From: Bacteroidales bacterium
GTDB taxonomy: Bacteria; Bacteroidota; Bacteroidia; Bacteroidales; Paludibacteraceae
DNA length: 22,361 nt
Direction: 5' to 3'
Assembly (NCBI GenBank): GCA_900767385.1
Contig: CAAFYY010000060.1
Location: 1-22,361, forward strand
The notes beneath the pieces were generated by a model. That model saw only the letters and a program-made list of their open reading frames with translations. It was not told the origin of the DNA and ran no database searches. Positions 1 through 8,420 of this stretch are shown one piece after another. Every line of letters begins with the position of its first letter. Within the stretch, counting starts at the first letter, position 1. The position numbers and the translations under genes were made by a program.

Positions 1-1765
1 CGATGTGGTAGGTCTTGGTGGTGCCGTCGGCAGCGGTGACGATGAGGTCGGTTGATGTGGTGCCGTTGGCAATGACGGTAACGATGGAGTTGTTGTCTTC
101 TTTGGTGAACTGAACGTTTGGTGTGTTGGTGTTGGCACCGAGGTTGACGTTGTAGTTCGTTGTGTTTGCATTGAAGCCGGCGATGGAGGTGCCGTTCACC
201 TGGATGTCGGTGAGGTTGCAGACATTAGAAGGGGTGTAGATGAAGTTGATGGTGTAGACGTTGTGGGAATCACCTGTCTCTGAGGTCACGGTCAACTGTG
301 CTGTACCTGTGAGGTTTGGGCGGACAATAATTACATTCTGACCTGGAGTAGACTTGACGGCACTGATGCTTGGGCATTGTGTGGCGTTGTCTGGGAGAAT
401 GTAGGTGTAGGTCATGACATCTGGGTCAAAACCAGGCAGTGATACGCCACCTACGAGGATGTCTGCCAACTTGGCATCAGCAGATTGCTGAACGCGGAAG
501 CGGATGGAGTAGGTGGTGCTGTATGCTGTGTTTTCTGCCAAGACACGGATGGTGGTCACACCATTGAGGCCGCCTGGAAGGATGCGGATGTTCTGCATGG
601 TATCGCCACGAACGACGGCAATGGTAGGCAGTGCTGTGGTACCTGTTGGCAATGTGACGTCGTAGTTCAGTGTGTCAGGATCGAAACCAGCCAAGGAGAC
701 GCCGTTCAATTTGATGTCGGCGAGTTTTGAGTTGGTGCTTTCTGTAACACTGAATTGCAAACGGTAAACTACTGTTGTTGAACCGTCTTGCGCAGTTACT
801 ACGATACGTGTCTCACCGTTGACGCCACCAAGAGCGATGGTTACGGTCTGGCCTGCATCGCCTGTAATCCAGTTGATGGTTGGCAATGCTGTGGTGCCGC
901 GTGGCAAGGTGATGGCGTATGTCGTTGTGGTAGAGACGAAGTTGGCGAGTGGAGTTCCACCGATGGTAATGCCGTTCAGGTAGGCATTGGATGATGCTGC
1001 TACGCGGAAAGTGATACGATACACGCGAGTCAGCGATGTGCCTGCTGGGGTTACGCTGATGGTGGATGTGCCATAGAGACCATTGTTGGTGATGACGATG
1101 ATCTGTTCGCCTTGAGGATATGCTGAGACGGCTTCGATGGTTGGCGCTGTTGTGGTGCCAAGTGGGAGGTCAACAACATAGTTTGTGGTGTTTGGCGAGA
1201 AGTCAGCCAGCAGAACGCCGTTGATCTTGATGCCTTGCAAGGTGTTGTCTGTCAGCGCTGCTGTGGTGTAGTTGATGGTGTAAGTAGAACTTACTGACTG
1301 GTCTTCTGCATAGACGGTTACAGTCTGTGAACCAGGAACGCCTGTGCAGTTGCCGATGGTGTAGGTCTGCTCAGGCTCTGCCAAGGTGACGGTGATGTTA
1401 GGACATGCTGTTGTGCCGTAAGGCAGTGTGACGTTGTAGTTGGTGACGTAGCCGTTGAAATTGGCCAAAGGAGTGCCATCGAGTTCGATAGATGCAGGTC
1501 GTGAGTTGGTGCTCTGCTGTGCTACGAAGTTGATGGTGTAGGTGTGTGTGCTGCTGCCGTCTTGTGCGTGAACGGTGATGGTTGTTGGCTGACCCAGTGC
1601 ACCGTAGTTGATGCTCAACTCGCTGCCTGTAATCAAACGACCGTTGCGGTAGCAGGTGATGTTCTGTGGAACGGTGGTAACGCCTTGACCCAATGAATAA
1701 GAGTAGGTGTAGGTGTTAGGATCGAAGTTGGCAAGACTGTGGTTGCCGATACGAATCTCTGAAAG
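1..1765 (-). repeat. At least seven tandem cadherin-like protein repeats of about 85-89 residues
   Basis: Each unit has a strand such as 'I.LNG.PLANF', then '.P.T..Y.V.LP.GTT..P.I', and ends with 'V.A.DGS...TYTINF'. The LANF/LADF/LAGF/LPGF/IAGF landmark ends at residues 280, 369, 455, 542, 627, 712 and 797, so the period is 89, 86, 87, 85, 85 and 85. This pattern matches the cadherin-like beta-sandwich family (Pfam Cadherin-like type). The repeats are similar in protein but not identical in DNA, so they are old duplications rather than a recent expansion. The seventh unit is cut by the window edge and more may follow. Confidence 0.8.
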
Positions 1766-2563
1766 TTGTGAGCTGTAGATGAGTCGGAGGTCATCAGCAT
1801 AAAGGATGGCACCGTCGTGTACTTTGGTAGCATCGCGGCCGTTAGGGTAGTCGGCAGATGAGATGATTACGTTACATTTTTGTGGTGTCACGTTGCTGTA
1901 GTACTGGATAGGTGCCTGAACCTTGGTCCAGGTGGAGTACTGTTGGTTGCTGATCCATTCGCCAACGCCAATCAATGTGGCTGATTGTGTTGTTGAACAC
2001 ATGTTAGTGCCGCGAATATCAGACTCTTCGTCACGGTGAGTCTCACCGCCGCAACCACCATTTTTTGTTTTGTACTGCGAACCGATACTCTCGCCAGCCC
2101 AGAGGTAGATCAATGCGTGGGCATTCTCTGGAGTGCTGTAGGAGCGTTTTACCCACAACTCAATGGTGTCAGGGCAATAGGTAAAACTGATGCCGCCGTC
2201 GGTGCCGCCAGTTGCGCTACCGGTGTTCAAACCGCTGATGTAGGCCCATGGGGTACCATAGGAGATGTAAGCAGGTGCGTCCTCGGTGATACCGGCAGCA
2301 CCAACTGCATCGTTTTCAATCTTTACACAGTTTCCTGTTCGTCCGTTTGCCTCCTGGAAAATCAGTGGAGCAGAAACGGTGATGCCGATAACAGTTTTCT
2401 TTACGTTTGAACCCTTCCAACCGACAGGCTGACTGCCTGCACCGTTGAAGCCGGCTTCAAATGTTTCGAAACCACTGTTAGGCAATTGTTGCGCTACTAT
2501 CCATGTTGGAATAAGGAGTAGCGTTGCTAACAATAAAAATCGAGTTAAAAGTTTCTGTATCAT
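1..2563 (-). CDS. Large secreted PCMD/cadherin-like repeat protein (C-terminus beyond window)
   Basis: The reading frame is open from the ATG at 2563 to the left edge: 854 codons and no stop. Residues 1-25 form a signal peptide (basic MIQK start, Leu-rich core, cleavage near VAQ). Residues about 27-265 resemble the Bacteroidota PCMD (putative carbohydrate metabolism) beta-sandwich, opening with LPNSGFETFE and closing with ILYADDLRLIY, the typical end of that domain. At least seven tandem cadherin-like beta-sandwich repeats follow from residue 267. It is probably a cell-surface or secreted glycan-binding or adhesive protein; no enzyme motif is visible. Large Bacteroidales proteins of this type often end in a T9SS sorting domain, but that end is not in the window, so the export route is inferred. 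A promoter-like box lies 33 bases upstream of the start. Confidence is high for the gene and moderate for the domain names. Confidence 0.85.
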   Translation of the reverse strand, partial: MIQKLLTRFLLLATLLLIPTWIVAQQLPNSGFETFEAGFNGAGSQPVGWKGSNVKKTVIGITVSAPLIFQEANGRTGNCVKIENDAVGAAGITEDAPAYISYGTPWAYISGLNTGSATGGTDGGISFTYCPDTIELWVKRSYSTPENAHALIYLWAGESIGSQYKTKNGGCGGETHRDEESDIRGTNMCSTTQSATLIGVGEWISNQQYSTWTKVQAPIQYYSNVTPQKCNVIISSADYPNGRDATKVHDGAILYADDLRLIYSSQLSEIRIGNHSLANFDPNTYTYSYSLGQGVTTVPQNITCYRNGRLITGSELSINYGALGQPTTITVHAQDGSSTHTYTINFVAQQSTNSRPASIELDGTPLANFNGYVTNYNVTLPYGTTACPNITVTLAEPEQTYTIGNCTGVPGSQTVTVYAEDQSVSSTYTINYTTAALTDNTLQGIKINGVLLADFSPNTTNYVVDLPLGTTTAPTIEAVSAYPQGEQIIVITNNGLYGTSTISVTPAGTSLTRVYRITFRVAASSNAYLNGITIGGTPLANFVSTTTTYAITLPRGTTALPTINWITGDAGQTVTIALGGVNGETRIVVTAQDGSTTVVYRLQFSVTESTNSKLADIKLNGVSLAGFDPDTLNYDVTLPTGTTALPTIAVVRGDTMQNIRILPGGLNGVTTIRVLAENTAYSTTYSIRFRVQQSADAKLADILVGGVSLPGFDPDVMTYTYILPDNATQCPSISAVKSTPGQNVIIVRPNLTGTAQLTVTSETGDSHNVYTINFIYTPSNVCNLTDIQVNGTSIAGFNANTTNYNVNLGANTNTPNVQFTKEDNNSIVTVIANGTTSTDLIVTAADGTTKTYHI

Positions 2564-2595
2564 ATAATGATAATTTATGTCCAAATAACAATCTG

Positions 2596-2603
2596 CAAAG
2601 ATA
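2596..2603 (-). promoter_or_regulatory. Candidate -7 box for the repeat-protein gene
   Basis: On the minus strand this reads TATCTTTG, an exact match to the Bacteroidota -7 consensus TAnnTTTG. It lies 33 bases upstream of the ATG at 2563. No TTG is seen about 20 bases further upstream, so the -33 element is weak or absent. Confidence 0.5.
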
Positions 2604-2897
2604 AGTGTTTTTTGTGATACGAGGAAGATTTTTCTTTAAAAAATGCACTTAATGCTATAAAAAATCAGTTGGTTATGGTGTTTTTGCTGTCGTGAAAGGC
2701 TCGTTTGTTTTGTTAGCGTGTGTGAAGTGTGTAATTTTATGATATCTTAGTTTATTTTGTTCTGTGTGAGATGCTTTGACCTCGGCTTTCAATTGAAGCA
2801 GGTGAGGCTGTTTGTTGTCACTCCTTTTTCATCTTTTGGTTTGTCTTTTTCTGTAGGATTTTGTCTGCTTTCAAAGGTGAAATTGACTGATTCGTAC

Positions 2898-2936
2898 AAA
2901 AAAAAGAACGTGCCACACGGAAACCCGTGTGGCACG
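2898..2936 (-). terminator. Rho-independent terminator of gdhA
   Basis: A perfect 12-base-pair stem (2909-2920 with 2925-2936) closes a 4-base loop. On the minus strand it is followed by TTC and then eight T residues (2905-2898). It begins 34 bases after the gdhA stop codon and is the strongest terminator in the window. Confidence 0.93.
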
Positions 2937-2970
2937 CCTTATTATGAAGTTATGTTTGCTTATCTAAGAA

Positions 2971-4314
2971 TTAGATAGTGCCTTGTTCCAACATAGCGGT
3001 AGCTACTTTCATGAAGCCAGCAACGTTTGCACCTTTAACGTAGTCGATGGTGCCGTCAGCTTTCTTACCGTAGCGTACGCATTGCTCGTGGATAGATTGC
3101 ATGATCCATTTCAATTTAGCGTCAACTTCTTCACCGCTCCATGCGAGGTGAGCAGCGTTTTGAGTCATTTCGAGACCTGAAGTTGCAACGCCACCGGCGT
3201 TAACAGCTTTACCAGGAGCGAAGAGGATACCAGCGTGTTGGAAGTAGTGGATAGCCTCAGCTGTGCAACCCATGTTAGAAACCTCGCAGCAGCACATTGT
3301 GCCGTTATCAACGAGTTCTTTTGCGTCAGCCTCGTTCAACTCGTTTTGGAATGCGCAAGGAAGAGCGATGTCGCACTTGATGCTCCAAGCTTTTTTACCT
3401 GCAGTGAAAGTAGCAGCTGCTGGGAATTTGTCAGCCATGTCTTGTACTTTGTTGCGGTTTGAAGCGCGCATTACCAACATATAGTCGATCATCTCTTTGG
3501 TGATACCGTCTTTGATTTCGCAAACGCCATCAGGACCTGAGATAGCTACAACTTTAGCACCGAGTTCGGTAGCTTTGATAGCAGCACCCCAAGCTACGTT
3601 ACCGAAGCCAGAGAGAGCAATTGTTTTGCCAGCGAGTTTTTGACCAGCTGTTTCCAATACGTGGTTTACGAAGTAGAGAGCGCCGAAGCCAGTAGCTTCT
3701 GGACGGAGGATAGAACCACCCCATGTTTCGCCTTTACCGGTGAGCACGCCAGTGTTGTACTCGCGAGCCAATTTTTTGTACATACCATAGAGGAAACCGA
3801 TCTCACGGCCACCTACACCTACGTCACCAGCAGGTACGTCTGTGTCAGGACCGATGTTGCGCCACAACTCGAGCATGAATGCTTGGCAGAAACGCATGAT
3901 TTCTTCGTTTGATTTGCCTACTGGGTCGAAGTCAGAACCACCTTTACCGCCGCCCATTGGGAGAGTGGTAAGAGCGTTTTTGAATGTTTGCTCGAAGCCC
4001 AAGAATTTCAACATTGAGAGGTTAACGGCTTTGTGGAAACGGAGACCACCTTTGTAAGGGCCGATTGCGCTGTTGAATTGTACGCGATAGCCGAGGTTGG
4101 TTTGGATTTCGCCTTTGTCGTCTACCCAAGTTACGCGGAAGGTAAAGATACGATCTGGCTCTACCATGCGCTCAACGATTTTTGCTTTTTCAAACTCTGG
4201 GTGCTTGTTGTACTCTTCTTCTACTGTTTCGAGTACTTCGCGAGCAGCCTGAAGGAAAAGGTCTTCTCCTGGGTGTTTAGCCTCAAGAGCAGCCATGATT
4301 TCATTTGCTTTCAT
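2971..4314 (-). CDS. gdhA: Glutamate dehydrogenase, probably NADP-dependent
   Basis: This 447-residue protein has the usual length of the hexameric small-subunit glutamate dehydrogenases. It catalyses the reversible amination of 2-oxoglutarate to glutamate in the cytosol, the main ammonium-assimilation step in many Bacteroidales. The substrate region shows GPYKGGLRFH (85-94) and PMGGGKGGSDF (119-129), with the catalytic Lys at 124, and PAGDVGVGGREIG (161-173). The dinucleotide fold has SGFGNVAWG (235-243). The second strand ends in ISGPDG rather than an acidic residue, which favours NADP over NAD, although this is only indicative. Codon choice is strongly biased (GCT, GTT, AAC, CGT), as expected for a highly expressed gene. 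It is a single-gene unit with a promoter about 115 bases upstream and a strong terminator. PruA in the same window also makes glutamate. Confidence 0.97.
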   Translation of the reverse strand: MKANEIMAALEAKHPGEDLFLQAAREVLETVEEEYNKHPEFEKAKIVERMVEPDRIFTFRVTWVDDKGEIQTNLGYRVQFNSAIGPYKGGLRFHKAVNLSMLKFLGFEQTFKNALTTLPMGGGKGGSDFDPVGKSNEEIMRFCQAFMLELWRNIGPDTDVPAGDVGVGGREIGFLYGMYKKLAREYNTGVLTGKGETWGGSILRPEATGFGALYFVNHVLETAGQKLAGKTIALSGFGNVAWGAAIKATELGAKVVAISGPDGVCEIKDGITKEMIDYMLVMRASNRNKVQDMADKFPAAATFTAGKKAWSIKCDIALPCAFQNELNEADAKELVDNGTMCCCEVSNMGCTAEAIHYFQHAGILFAPGKAVNAGGVATSGLEMTQNAAHLAWSGEEVDAKLKWIMQSIHEQCVRYGKKADGTIDYVKGANVAGFMKVATAMLEQGTI

Positions 4315-4427
4315 TTTTCTGCTTGTTTTAAAATGAATTATGTGTATTTGTTTATCTGTTTATTTCAGGGTTTCTGTGTCGTAATCAGATAGTTACAGGC
4401 TATCCTACTACGCGCAAAAAACCAAGG

Positions 4428-4435
4428 CAAATGTA
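4428..4435 (-). promoter_or_regulatory. Candidate -7 box for gdhA
   Basis: On the minus strand this reads TACATTTG, matching TAnnTTTG. It would place transcription start near 4421 and give a 5' leader of about 105 bases before the ATG at 4314. A TTTG lies at 4471-4468, but 32 bases away, too far for a normal -33 box (about 20). The rest of the 261-base gap between ispG and gdhA shows nothing clear. Confidence 0.45.
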
Positions 4436-4575
4436 AGCATACTTTTTGGAAGAAGTAGTATGTTTGTCAAAGTTTTTTTGAATAAGTAGTAAATGCCTGT
4501 TTTCTTGTTTGTTATGTGTTTGCTTCGTAGGGTTGGCAAAGTTCGCAGAAACAACCGATTTTTCTTAGGTTTTGT

Positions 4576-6252
4576 TTATACGTGGCCATCTTGTCGAAGA
4601 AGGTCCAAGAGACGTTCTACGGCTTGCTCCTCGGGGATGCTTTTCTCAATGCATTGTTGCCCTTTGTAGAGAGAGATTCGGCCTCTTCCTGCTCCGACAT
4701 AGCCGTAATCGGCGTCTGCCATCTCGCCCGGTCCGTTGACGATGCATCCCATTACTCCTATTTTTACCCCTTTCAGATGGGCTGTGGCTTGTTTGATTTG
4801 TTGCAAGGTTTTGGGGAGGTCAAACATGGTTCGGCCGCAGCTTGGACAAGCGATATATTCTACACGACTGATACGTGCTCTTGTTGCTTGAAGAATCGTA
4901 AAAGCAAGACTGGTCGTCTCTGCTGCAGAAGTCTGTTTGGAGCGTATGTATAAACCGTCGCCGAAGCCGTCTAAAAGTAAGGCTCCCAATTCAATGGAGG
5001 CCACGATTTGAAGTTGTTCCAGTGGCATGTTGTAGTCTCTTTCTATGACAACCGGAACGTTGATACCTTCTCTGGATAAGAGGTGGAATGCAGCGCGCAT
5101 CTCACCGACAGGGTGTTGGTGCTGACTGTATAACAGAAGAGTCTGTGGCTTTTCTTTAATCTTTTGTAGGAAATCTGTGGTGAGGTCACTGAATTGTACG
5201 CGGCAGAGTTGACCCTCAAGTTCACCCGAATTGAAATCTGCTTCTGTTCCAATTGACTCGCTGATAACTACTGGAGGAACATTGCCTCCGATTCCATCAA
5301 TAGAGACGGTTTTTCGCTTTGAATAAACAAGCGGATTAAACTCTGGGAAGCGTTCTCCTTGAATAGGTGTGTGACCTTCCACTCCTTTGATGTATTCCAC
5401 GATTCTCTTAGCAACAGGGATTTCTGCTTCTGGTGCTTCGCTCAATGAGACGCGAATGGTGTCTCCAAGACCTTCCAGAAGTAGCGTTCCAATGCCAACG
5501 GCAGACTTTACACGTCCATCTTCGCCATCGCCTGCTTCAGTAACTCCAAGGTGAAGAGGGTAGTGCATGTCTCGTGCGTCCATCTCTTTGACCAAGAGTC
5601 GGACTGTTTGAACCATCACAACCACATTGGAGGCTTTGATGGAAAGAACGATATGGCGGAAGTTTTCCGCTTCGCATAATTCAAGGAATTCGATGCACGA
5701 CATAGCCAATCCCATCGGAGTGTCTCCATGTCTGAACATCATGCGTGGCGACAAGGAGCCATGATTGACACCGATACGAAGTGCGGTTTTGTGCTCCTTG
5801 CAGATGTCGATTACCCGATGCAAAGCCGATTTGACCATTCCCAGTTCTCGCTCTTCTTGTTCAGAAGTATAGTTTGTGGAAGAACCTTGAGGAGTGACGA
5901 AGTTGCCAGGGTTAATGCGCACCTTGTCTGCTGTAGTGGCTGCTGTCTCAGCAACTTTGGCGTTGAAGTGTACGTCGGCAACAAGAGGTACTGTGCAGTT
6001 GAAACGCTCTTTCAGCATTGATTTGATGTTGCTGATATTTTCTGCTTCACGATTGCCTTGGGTTGTGAATCGCACAAGACTGCCTCCTGCCATTGAAATC
6101 CGATAAGCTTGCTCAGCAGATGATTCAATGTCGTTTGTCGAGGTGTTGCCCATAGATTGCAATACTATATTATTATCTCCGCCAATGATGCATGTCTTGA
6201 TAGCAACAGGTGTTGTTTCTCGCCGATTATAATTGAAATATGTATCGTTCAT
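4576..6252 (-). CDS. ispG: 4-hydroxy-3-methylbut-2-enyl diphosphate synthase, long form
   Basis: IspG (GcpE) is the [4Fe-4S] enzyme that converts MEcPP to HMBPP, the penultimate step of the MEP isoprenoid pathway. The protein is 558 residues: an N-terminal TIM barrel (for example PLVADVHFNAKVA and KVRINPGNF), a middle insertion typical of the long Bacteroidota/plant-type form, and a C-terminal iron-sulfur domain. Cluster ligands are visible as ACPSCG (Cys469, Cys472) and GCIVNGPGE (Cys503, Glu510), with the usual spacing. The frame is open further upstream to 6459, but that would run through the OPT terminator and the end of the OPT gene. The start at 6252 gives MNDTYFNYNRRET, which matches the usual beginning of Bacteroidota IspG, so I chose it. 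No -7 box was found between the terminator and this start. Confidence 0.95.
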   Translation of the reverse strand: MNDTYFNYNRRETTPVAIKTCIIGGDNNIVLQSMGNTSTNDIESSAEQAYRISMAGGSLVRFTTQGNREAENISNIKSMLKERFNCTVPLVADVHFNAKVAETAATTADKVRINPGNFVTPQGSSTNYTSEQEERELGMVKSALHRVIDICKEHKTALRIGVNHGSLSPRMMFRHGDTPMGLAMSCIEFLELCEAENFRHIVLSIKASNVVVMVQTVRLLVKEMDARDMHYPLHLGVTEAGDGEDGRVKSAVGIGTLLLEGLGDTIRVSLSEAPEAEIPVAKRIVEYIKGVEGHTPIQGERFPEFNPLVYSKRKTVSIDGIGGNVPPVVISESIGTEADFNSGELEGQLCRVQFSDLTTDFLQKIKEKPQTLLLYSQHQHPVGEMRAAFHLLSREGINVPVVIERDYNMPLEQLQIVASIELGALLLDGFGDGLYIRSKQTSAAETTSLAFTILQATRARISRVEYIACPSCGRTMFDLPKTLQQIKQATAHLKGVKIGVMGCIVNGPGEMADADYGYVGAGRGRISLYKGQQCIEKSIPEEQAVERLLDLLRQDGHV

Positions 6253-6330
6253 TCGATTTGGAATTGAATCTTTCCTGGGCAGTAATGTTCCCTGCCATTT
6301 GGAGTTTTGTTTTCTGAAAAAACGGGTATG

Positions 6331-6371
6331 AAAAGAAAAATGGTTCGGAAGAATTTTCTCCTCCGAACCAT
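6331..6371 (-). terminator. Rho-independent terminator after the OPT transporter
   Basis: A 10-base-pair stem (6340-6349 with 6362-6371) encloses a 12-base loop. On the minus strand it is followed by TTTTTCTTTT. It begins 9 bases after the OPT stop codon and ends about 80 bases before the chosen ispG start, which argues against the longer ispG frame. Confidence 0.85.
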
Positions 6372-6380
6372 CTCTTATGA

Positions 6381-8384
6381 TTAGTCTTCTTTCTTGGCGC
6401 GGAGACTGTCCCAGATGAAGTAGCTGATGAGGAGCGCATACATTCCAAGAGCTACCCATTGAGCGCCGTTAGATTGCGCCCATTGAGCTTGATAAGCTTC
6501 GACGCCGCAGAATTTCAATGCAGCACTGACAACACCCATCAAAGCACCGCCAGCAATGAAGCCGGAAGCAATGAGAGTGCCTTTCTCGTTGCGGGCTGCG
6601 TTGAGGGTCTCATCTTTAGAGCGGCTATTGACAAACCATGCAACGGCACCACCGATAAGGAGTGGCAAGTTGAGGTTCAAAGGAATGAACATACCGAGTG
6701 CGAATGGCAATGCAGGCACCTTGCAGAAGGTCAATACAAGTGCGATAGCGGCACCGATGCCATAGAGCAACCAGGGAGCGCCAGCACCGGACATCAGAGG
6801 ATCGATGACGGCAGCCATCGCATTGGCTTGTGGAGCCACAAGGGCATTGTCGCCTGAGAAACCGTAGGTCTTATTCAGGATAATCATCACACCACCAACA
6901 GTGGCTGCAGAGACGAGTGTACCGAGGAATTTCCAAGTTTGTTGTTTTGCAGGAGTTGTGCCAAGCCAATAACCTACTTTGAGGTCGGTGATGAAACCGC
7001 CCGCCATGCTTAATGCGGTGCAGACTACACCACCGATGATGGCTGCTGCAACCATGCCTGACTCACCTTTCAGACCTACTGCCACCATCACAACAGATGA
7101 GAGAATCAGGGTCATCAATGTCATACCAGAAACTGGGTTGCTGCCGACGATAGCAATAGCGTTTGCTGCAACTGTGGTAAAGAGGAAACTGATAATGGCG
7201 ACAATCAAAATGCCAACAACGGCGTGCCAGATGTTGGTAACAACACCACCAAAGGCAAAGAATAAGAATGTGACGAGCAAGGTGATGGCAATGCCGAAAA
7301 TGACAATCTTCATGGAGAGGTCGCGTTGGGTACGTTTCACCTCACCAGAAGTTTTGCTGCCACCTTTCATCTCGTTGGCAGCCAGACCGACAGCACTCTT
7401 GATGATAGGCCATGATTTGATAATGCCGATGATGCCAGCCATAGCAATACCGCCGATACCGATATGACGGGCGAAGGTCTTGAAGATCTCTTCAGCTGTC
7501 ATTGCATCCACAGGTACGGAACCGTCAAACATTGGGTTGATGGCCATCAGCCCCTCGTTGCCTAACAAAGGAAGCAGTGGAACGAGTACGAACCACACAA
7601 GACCAGAACCGATGCAGATGATTGCAGCATATTTCAAACCGATGATGTAGCCAAGGCCAAGTACTGCGGCACCAACGTTGACACTGCAGATGAGTTTAGC
7701 CTTTTCGTAGAGAGTCTGACCGAAAGGTAAAACTCTTGTTGTGAATGTCTCTGCCCATGCGCCAAAAGTGGCAACCACAAAGTCGTAGAGACCGCCTACG
7801 ACACCTGCAAGCAAAAGAGGTTTTGCTCCGCTTCCACCTTTCTCGCCAGAGATAAGCACTTGTGTTGTGGCAGTTGCTTCTGGGAAAGGATATTTGCCAT
7901 GCATGTCAGAAACAAAGTATTTCCTGAAAGGAATGAGGAAAAGGATACCCAAGATACCGCCGAGCAATGAGCTCAAGAACACTTGCATGAAGTTGACTGT
8001 GATGTCTGGGTATTTTGCTTGAAGGATGTAGAGTGCTGGCAGGGTAAAGATAGCGCCGGCAACGATAACACCGCTGCTTGCTCCGATAGATTGGATGATG
8101 ACGTTCTCGCCTAAAGCATTTTTTCTTTTAGAGGCAGAGCTCAAACCTACTGCAATGATGGCGATAGGGATTGCTGCTTCAAAGACTTGGCCTACTTTAA
8201 GACCGAGATAGGCGGCGGCTGCAGAGAATAGGACAGCCATGAGTACGCCCAATGATACGGAGCGTGCGTTGACTTCGGGATAGACCGTGTCTGGTTTCAT
8301 TACAGGAGTATATTCTTCTCCTGGCCTGAGTTCGCGATTGGCGTTTTCAGGCAATCCCATTTTTTGTTCTTCTTGTTCTTGCAT
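6381..8384 (-). CDS. OPT-family oligopeptide transporter
   Basis: This 667-residue, very hydrophobic protein has about 14 predicted membrane segments. It belongs to the OPT family of proton-coupled carriers, which in bacteria move small peptides or metal chelates across the inner membrane; the substrate cannot be read from sequence. Family signatures include GLKVGQVFEAAIPIAI (61-76), the KYPFPEATAT motif (164-173) and SNPVSGMT (415-422). The first 40 residues are a charged cytoplasmic N-terminus. It begins 36 bases after the mutL stop codon and ends just before a hairpin terminator, so it appears to be the last gene of the long operon that starts near 16226. Nothing looks truncated. Confidence 0.92.
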   Translation of the reverse strand: MQEQEEQKMGLPENANRELRPGEEYTPVMKPDTVYPEVNARSVSLGVLMAVLFSAAAAYLGLKVGQVFEAAIPIAIIAVGLSSASKRKNALGENVIIQSIGASSGVIVAGAIFTLPALYILQAKYPDITVNFMQVFLSSLLGGILGILFLIPFRKYFVSDMHGKYPFPEATATTQVLISGEKGGSGAKPLLLAGVVGGLYDFVVATFGAWAETFTTRVLPFGQTLYEKAKLICSVNVGAAVLGLGYIIGLKYAAIICIGSGLVWFVLVPLLPLLGNEGLMAINPMFDGSVPVDAMTAEEIFKTFARHIGIGGIAMAGIIGIIKSWPIIKSAVGLAANEMKGGSKTSGEVKRTQRDLSMKIVIFGIAITLLVTFLFFAFGGVVTNIWHAVVGILIVAIISFLFTTVAANAIAIVGSNPVSGMTLMTLILSSVVMVAVGLKGESGMVAAAIIGGVVCTALSMAGGFITDLKVGYWLGTTPAKQQTWKFLGTLVSAATVGGVMIILNKTYGFSGDNALVAPQANAMAAVIDPLMSGAGAPWLLYGIGAAIALVLTFCKVPALPFALGMFIPLNLNLPLLIGGAVAWFVNSRSKDETLNAARNEKGTLIASGFIAGGALMGVVSAALKFCGVEAYQAQWAQSNGAQWVALGMYALLISYFIWDSLRAKKED

Positions 8385-8420
8385 AATAAAGCGTGTTTAT
8401 TGTGTTTGTTGATTTTTCTG

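Larger units (their letters stand above)
2564..2970. other. Intergenic region between gdhA and the repeat-protein gene
   Basis: This 407-base AT-rich gap holds a promoter-like box for the repeat-protein gene at 2596-2603 and the gdhA terminator at 2898-2936. Between them, about 2604-2896, nothing convincing was found. A 73-codon plus-strand frame crosses it but reads through the terminator and into gdhA, and has no recognisable protein features. Confidence 0.7.

Noticed and set aside
1..1765. Recent tandem DNA duplication in the repeat protein
   Set aside because: The units share protein motifs but not long identical DNA stretches, so they are diverged repeats and not a recent expansion.
2757..2978. 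73-codon plus-strand reading frame in the gap beside gdhA
   Set aside because: It runs through the gdhA terminator and into the end of gdhA, has no family features, and is low-complexity in its first half.
6979..7467. 162-codon plus-strand frame opposite the OPT transporter
   Set aside because: It is rich in Met, Pro, Ala and Thr as expected for the complement of a membrane-protein gene, and the minus strand carries a clear OPT protein.
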